From positions 12,995,349 to 13,059,348 of the forward strand of contig LR990058.1 in the NCBI GenBank assembly GCA_905147135.1: a stretch of 64,000 nucleotides of DNA. Reading direction: 5' to 3'. Origin of the DNA: Blastobasis lacticolella (Eukaryota > Arthropoda > Insecta > Lepidoptera > Blastobasidae). Positions 59,795 to 64,000 of this stretch are shown here, in pieces; the first letter of the stretch is position 1, and each line of letters begins with the position of its first letter. Both the position numbers and the translations under genes were made by a program. The notes beneath the pieces are model-generated. The model was not told where the DNA came from and searched no databases. It saw only the letters and a program-made list of their open reading frames with translations.

Positions 59795-60010
59795 GCGCCA
59801 TCTAGCCCCAAACTAAGCAAAGCTTATATTATGGGTGCTAGAAACCTGATAAACTATTTATATATATTTTAAAAACATACTAGGTATTATACCTACACAC
59901 AACACCTAGACCCGTAACAGAAATTAAAATTCACCATTTAAATTTCTGTCTGACAGGCAATCGACTGCGTGGCAGACGGCATGCTAACCAACTGAACCAT
60001 TCAGGGTCAT
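59795..60010 (-). mobile_element. SINE family B
   Basis: Antisense copy: CAGCGCCATCTAGCCCCAAA at the tail end, ACACCTAGACCCGTAACAG in the body, and a decayed tRNA head near 59960-60005 (GCATGCTAACCAACTGAACC). Confidence 0.7.
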
Positions 60011-61327
60011 AGATGGATAGGTGAACTATGTGTTCACGCGTAGTGAGATAAAAATACGAGTACCTATAATACAAGTTGCTCAGAGTATCGCACCTCAAAG
60101 GCCGGCACCGTATCCGCTCCTCTTAGTTTGCAGAGGTCGACGGTGGCTGCTTTCCATCAGGCGGGCCGTCCGATCGTGTGTCTCCTTAGGCAGTAAAACC
60201 CTTTCCGTAAGGATAAATTGAGGCTGCAATATCCTTCCACTTCCCACTAGGCATTCCCGTAACTGTACGCACTTAATGTTTACGTTTATTCGTGTGCGGG
60301 GTAACGATATATCAAACACTTGCTTATCAGAATAAAGAGGAAAGAAAAGAAAAGCCTAGGACTAGGACTGCAGTATAAAGACTTCCTCCCCCCGTCGCCC
60401 AGCCGCGGTATGGATTACAGCAGAGTCATAGTCGTCATAATATCAGCCACAGGGCACCCTTTGCTGGGTTCTCACAGCTGGGTTGCCTCACATCAACTCA
60501 AACCCCATCGTTCTTCTTTATACTGCATGAATCCACTTTTTCACAGCTTCCCGCCCCATTGGCCATGGGTTTATCATCATCAGCCGACCACAGTGCACTA
60601 GTAGACATAGCCCTCAGTTCTTTGCATCCAGACACTGTGCAGATACCATTGCGAAATATTAAAACAATATAATTGTGGTGTATTTTATATAAAGACAATG
60701 TTTTGGAAATATTAAAACAATATAATTGTGGTGTATTTTATATAAAGCCAATGTTTTGGGAATTACTTTATTAATGCCATTTCAATAAAAAATTGATTGA
60801 TTGAACTTTATTAATTTTTGTAACTGTAAAATAAACAAACTACTTTTATATGCCTAATCAATCCGCCAAAACGAAAGAACAGAATACTTGTATGTGTAGG
60901 TATTCAAACCATGGATGGGTCACTAATTTTGCAATTTTTGAAAGCAAATATCTATTACTATAGACTTACTCTCAAAGTGCTAGATCAATTGTTACGAGTA
61001 TACTTAATTCATATCTATAAGTAATATAATATTATAAATAGAAAATATATGATTGTTTGTTGGTTTGTTTGTAATGGATAAACTCAAAAACTACTAATCC
61101 GATTTTCAAAATTGTTTCACCAATAGAAAGCTACATTATCAGTGAATTACAATTTTATTAAAAAAAAAAATTAAGGTCATTAGGCAAAATTGCAACAATA
61201 CACATAATTCTAGGTCCGAAATGTTGCATGTTCGCGTATAATTTCGGAACGGCCGCACCTATTTAACTAATTTAATTTTTAGTTGGATTTGTAATGAGAG
61301 AGTTTCCTAATGTATGTAAATATTATT
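60011..61327. other. Repeat-derived intergenic/intron sequence
   Basis: Inverted R3 piece at about 60120-60195, LINE 3' piece at about 60420-60640, an adjacent duplication of about 62 bp (60650-60760, around AATATTAAAACAATATAATT), and a non-LTR or Helitron-like start at about 61037-61150. May lie in the upstream intron of the cyclase gene. No exon found. Confidence 0.45.
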
Positions 61328-61530
61328 TGACGATATGAGTGATTCAGTTGGTTAACATGCCGGTCGCCACACAGAGGTCCCGGGTTCGATTCCCGTTTCT
61401 GTTACGTCCCAGACGGGTGTAGTATGTATAATAAGTATGTATTTAAAAACGTATATATGTAGTTTATCAGTTATCTAACACCCATAACACAAGTTTTGCT
61501 TACTTTGGGGCTAGATGGCGTTGTGTGAAT
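61328..61530 (+). mobile_element. SINE family B
   Basis: Head TGATTCAGTTGGTTAACATG with B box GGTTCGATTCCC, body GTATAATAAGTATGTATTTA, tail GGGGCTAGATGGCGTTGTGT. Confidence 0.8.
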
Positions 61531-62672
61531 TCGTTTAAGCACATTTATATATTATGTGTAATATTTAATGTAAATATTACCACATTTACCAATATTTCAA
61601 TCGAAGATCAAAAGTAACAAGCCAGTGAAACATTTTTCAAAATGAATGACTGAGTGATAGAATGTTTATGTTTACATAATATTTTCTCGTGAAATAATGC
61701 AGCCGCGATCTAGCTGTGACGTCACCAGGCCGGCAGCCTGGGCGACTATGGAAACCAGTAAAAGTTAAATGTACAAGGACCTACTTACGAGTACTTTTAA
61801 TTCCCACAAACGTTAACTGCAACAACGAATTTGAACCGGAAATCATGCGATCAATCCATGGAAAAGTTCAAATCGCCGAGAAGTTTCGTTCATGACCGGA
61901 ATGCATCGGAGAATGGGCCGTCGAGCACGAAATTGCCTATGAACGCCGTTCGACCGAATATTCCGTTTCAAGAGAGTAATTACTATAATATGAAACTGTC
62001 GGGAAGCGGGAAGAAAAACATTGATTCAATATAGCTGGCGTCCGTTGATCAGAGTTCAAGGGTTAACGATGTAATGGGGATCCGTATAAAGTACTGTCTA
62101 TGAAATGTATACTCGTAGGTATGTCTAAAAAAATAACATGAATTTTTGAAATAAATATTATATTTATAAAAATAATTTTATATTTAACAGAATTCCAGAA
62201 AGTTTGAGTTAAAAATGTATTTCTATTTTCTATATTTTATGGAATTCTTTTTTCGCTTGGTTAGGATTCATTCCAAAATTAGGTTAATTTTGTTCGGCAC
62301 TTCGTTCCGGACCATAGGCGTAGGAGGGGGGGGGGGGGCGTGCCCTCTTCAAAATGGTCTGGTGACCACCCCAGGATACCGATACGAAATTCTGGGCTGG
62401 ACACTTAAAAAACTTCCCCCAAACATAATTTCATTGAAATACTAGTTAGTGGTGGACTAAAACCTTGACTCTAGATTGGTTGCCTGACTTGTGCTTTTTT
62501 CAGCTTGTATCGCATTATTTTAAACAAAACGTCGAATTCTGAAAGAAGGACACTTAGCCCTTTCAAATGACAACCAAATTTCATTACAATGAAATTAAAT
62601 TACAATCAAAGCTAGATTGAGTTATATTTCCAAAAGTCGTAAAAGCGTAACTAGAACGGCACCAGTGGTGCC

Positions 62673-62720
62673 CAGAGGGCCTAGTGTGAGTTCCGCTTCG
62701 ATTTTACTTTACCGCAATTG
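62673..62720. mobile_element. Solo end of MITE family 5
   Basis: CAGAGGGCCTAGTGTGAGTT and the next 25 bases match the left arm of 24787-24981. No partner end is found to 64000. Confidence 0.7.
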
Positions 62721-63085
62721 AAGCCCGAAGTATCAGTTCTGTATGAATTTTGTCTACGTTTTTCAATTTGACCCCATCGTGCAGCGTGCGGTGCGATGTC
62801 AGTAGATGTCAACATGAAACGTCACATCTGACTGTTTCTTTTTACCAACAGTTCGAATCTTTCCTCTTTATGTGACACAGTTGACACACATATATCTGTC
62901 TACTTTTTTTAGTACAGATACAACGCGTGTGAATGAAATAGGAAACCGACCTTGTCAAAGAAAGTTTGACAGCTGATGCGTAAGCCCCTCCCCTTTTTCT
63001 GATTCTTTAACATTAACGAAGTTGTTTCGCTTTCGTGATCCTGTCGTCATTCTCTTCTCAGTTCATCCCGAATTATAAATAAGGC

Positions 63086-63505
63086 ATGTTTGGTTCTAGA
63101 ACATTAGTTTCTAAAAAGAAATGCTGGTACTCGTAGAAATCTACATTTTGGATGGCACCTGTCACACTTAAAACTGTAATAACTCTGAAACTATTGGTGC
63201 TGGAATACTAGTTCCTAAAGAGAAATGATAGTGCTCGTCGACATCTACATTTCGGTTGACAGCTGTCAAACTTAATACTGTAATAACTCTTAAACTATCA
63301 CTTCTAGAACACTAGTTTCTGAAGAGAAATGATAGTGCTCGTCGACATCTACATTTCGGTTGACAGCTGTCAAACTTAATACTATAATAACTCTGAAACT
63401 ATCGCTCCTTGAACACTAGTTCCTGAAGAGAAATGATAGTCGAGATCTACATTCCGTATGACAGCTGTCAATCTTAAAACTGTAATAACTCTGAAACTAT
63501 TTGCC
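63086..63505. repeat. 104-bp tandem repeat, four copies
   Basis: Units begin near 63087, 63191, 63295 and 63399 and share ACTAGTT.CTGAAGAGAAA, GACATCTACATTTCGG and a perfect palindrome TGACAGCTGTCA (varied in the first copy). The last unit is about 98 bp. Local array; no coding capacity. Confidence 0.9.
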
Positions 63506-64000
63506 TTAAAACGCTTGTTCGAGAACAGCAAATACTTATAGATATCGACGGGCACTATCATTTTTTTTTAGGATCCAGTTTTCTAAGAGCAATGGTTTCC
63601 GAGTAATTTAAGTTATATTCACTCTCTTTATACTTACTACTGATGTTATACTTTGTAGTTATAGTTTTGAATGAGCCACCGTGGTATACACTCAGTTTAA
63701 GTAAACATTCGTAAAGGACAGAAATTCAAAATTCAAAATTACTACGTTTTAAAACATTTTGTCGTAATATTGTCCCAAAATCATGTCTTCAACCAGTTGA
63801 GGACAAATTTAAGCAGTGCGGTTTATCCTACAACAGAATCAATCAATGTGAATAAAAATTCCTAACATACCGAATCAATCTTCTGAATTTAAAAATTTTG
63901 AAGATTTTTTGTTCTTATATCCTCAAGATAATTTAATTGAATGTATTATCATAGAGCCTGTAACCATCGGACAATCAATACGCTTTTAACGAAAATCGGC

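Noticed and set aside
61337..61405. tRNA-like sequence
   Set aside because: Same reasoning: it is the head of a family B SINE, with no proper acceptor stem and with copies elsewhere.
61858..62034. 58-codon plus-strand ORF in the right-hand intergenic region
   Set aside because: Balanced composition but no signal, domain, homologue or splice context that I recognise. Not enough to call a gene.

Overview
The window comes from a repeat-rich, AT-rich insect nuclear genome, almost certainly a moth or butterfly. The genes have many short exons with GT-AG introns. The introns are full of tRNA-headed SINEs, short inverted-repeat elements (MITEs), a small Helitron of the type common in Lepidoptera and worn LINE pieces. 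No bacterial, organellar or CRISPR features are seen.

Left part (1-14349, minus strand): TER94, the insect VCP/p97 AAA+ ATPase. Eleven complete exons and part of a twelfth can be joined in frame from the ATG at 14349. The gene runs off the left edge at about residue 637 of roughly 800. Next comes an intergenic stretch (14350-21800) with two adjacent 251-bp MITEs inside a SINE, and a 5029-bp copia-type LTR element (15941-20969) with matching LTRs and a CTACA target duplication but no gag-pol.

Middle part (21.8-50.3 kb): the ciliary transition-zone gene TMEM67/meckelin (27512-42831, plus) is flanked by a family of secreted, mostly helical proteins I do not recognise. Two members lie to its left (21803-22453 and 23396-24220, minus) and two to its right (43023-44195 and 47766-48926, plus). 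The two right-hand members belong to a tandem duplication of a unit that also held an intronless divergent ionotropic receptor. The first receptor copy is intact (45331-47181); the second survives only as its last codons near 49871-49990. An RFX X-box and a likely noncoding first exon lie 2.3-2.5 kb upstream of the TMEM67 start codon.

Right part (51612-59744, minus): the intracellular half of a receptor guanylyl cyclase, with kinase-homology pseudokinase, linker helix and catalytic cyclase domain in ten in-frame exons. Its extracellular and membrane exons are not found in the window. The remainder to 64000 is repeats, including a 104-bp tandem repeat.

TER94 is housekeeping. TMEM67 and the receptor cyclase would act in ciliated or sensory cells, and the ionotropic receptor is a chemosensory type. 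The secreted family looks lineage-specific. Shared neighbourhood does not by itself show that these genes work together.
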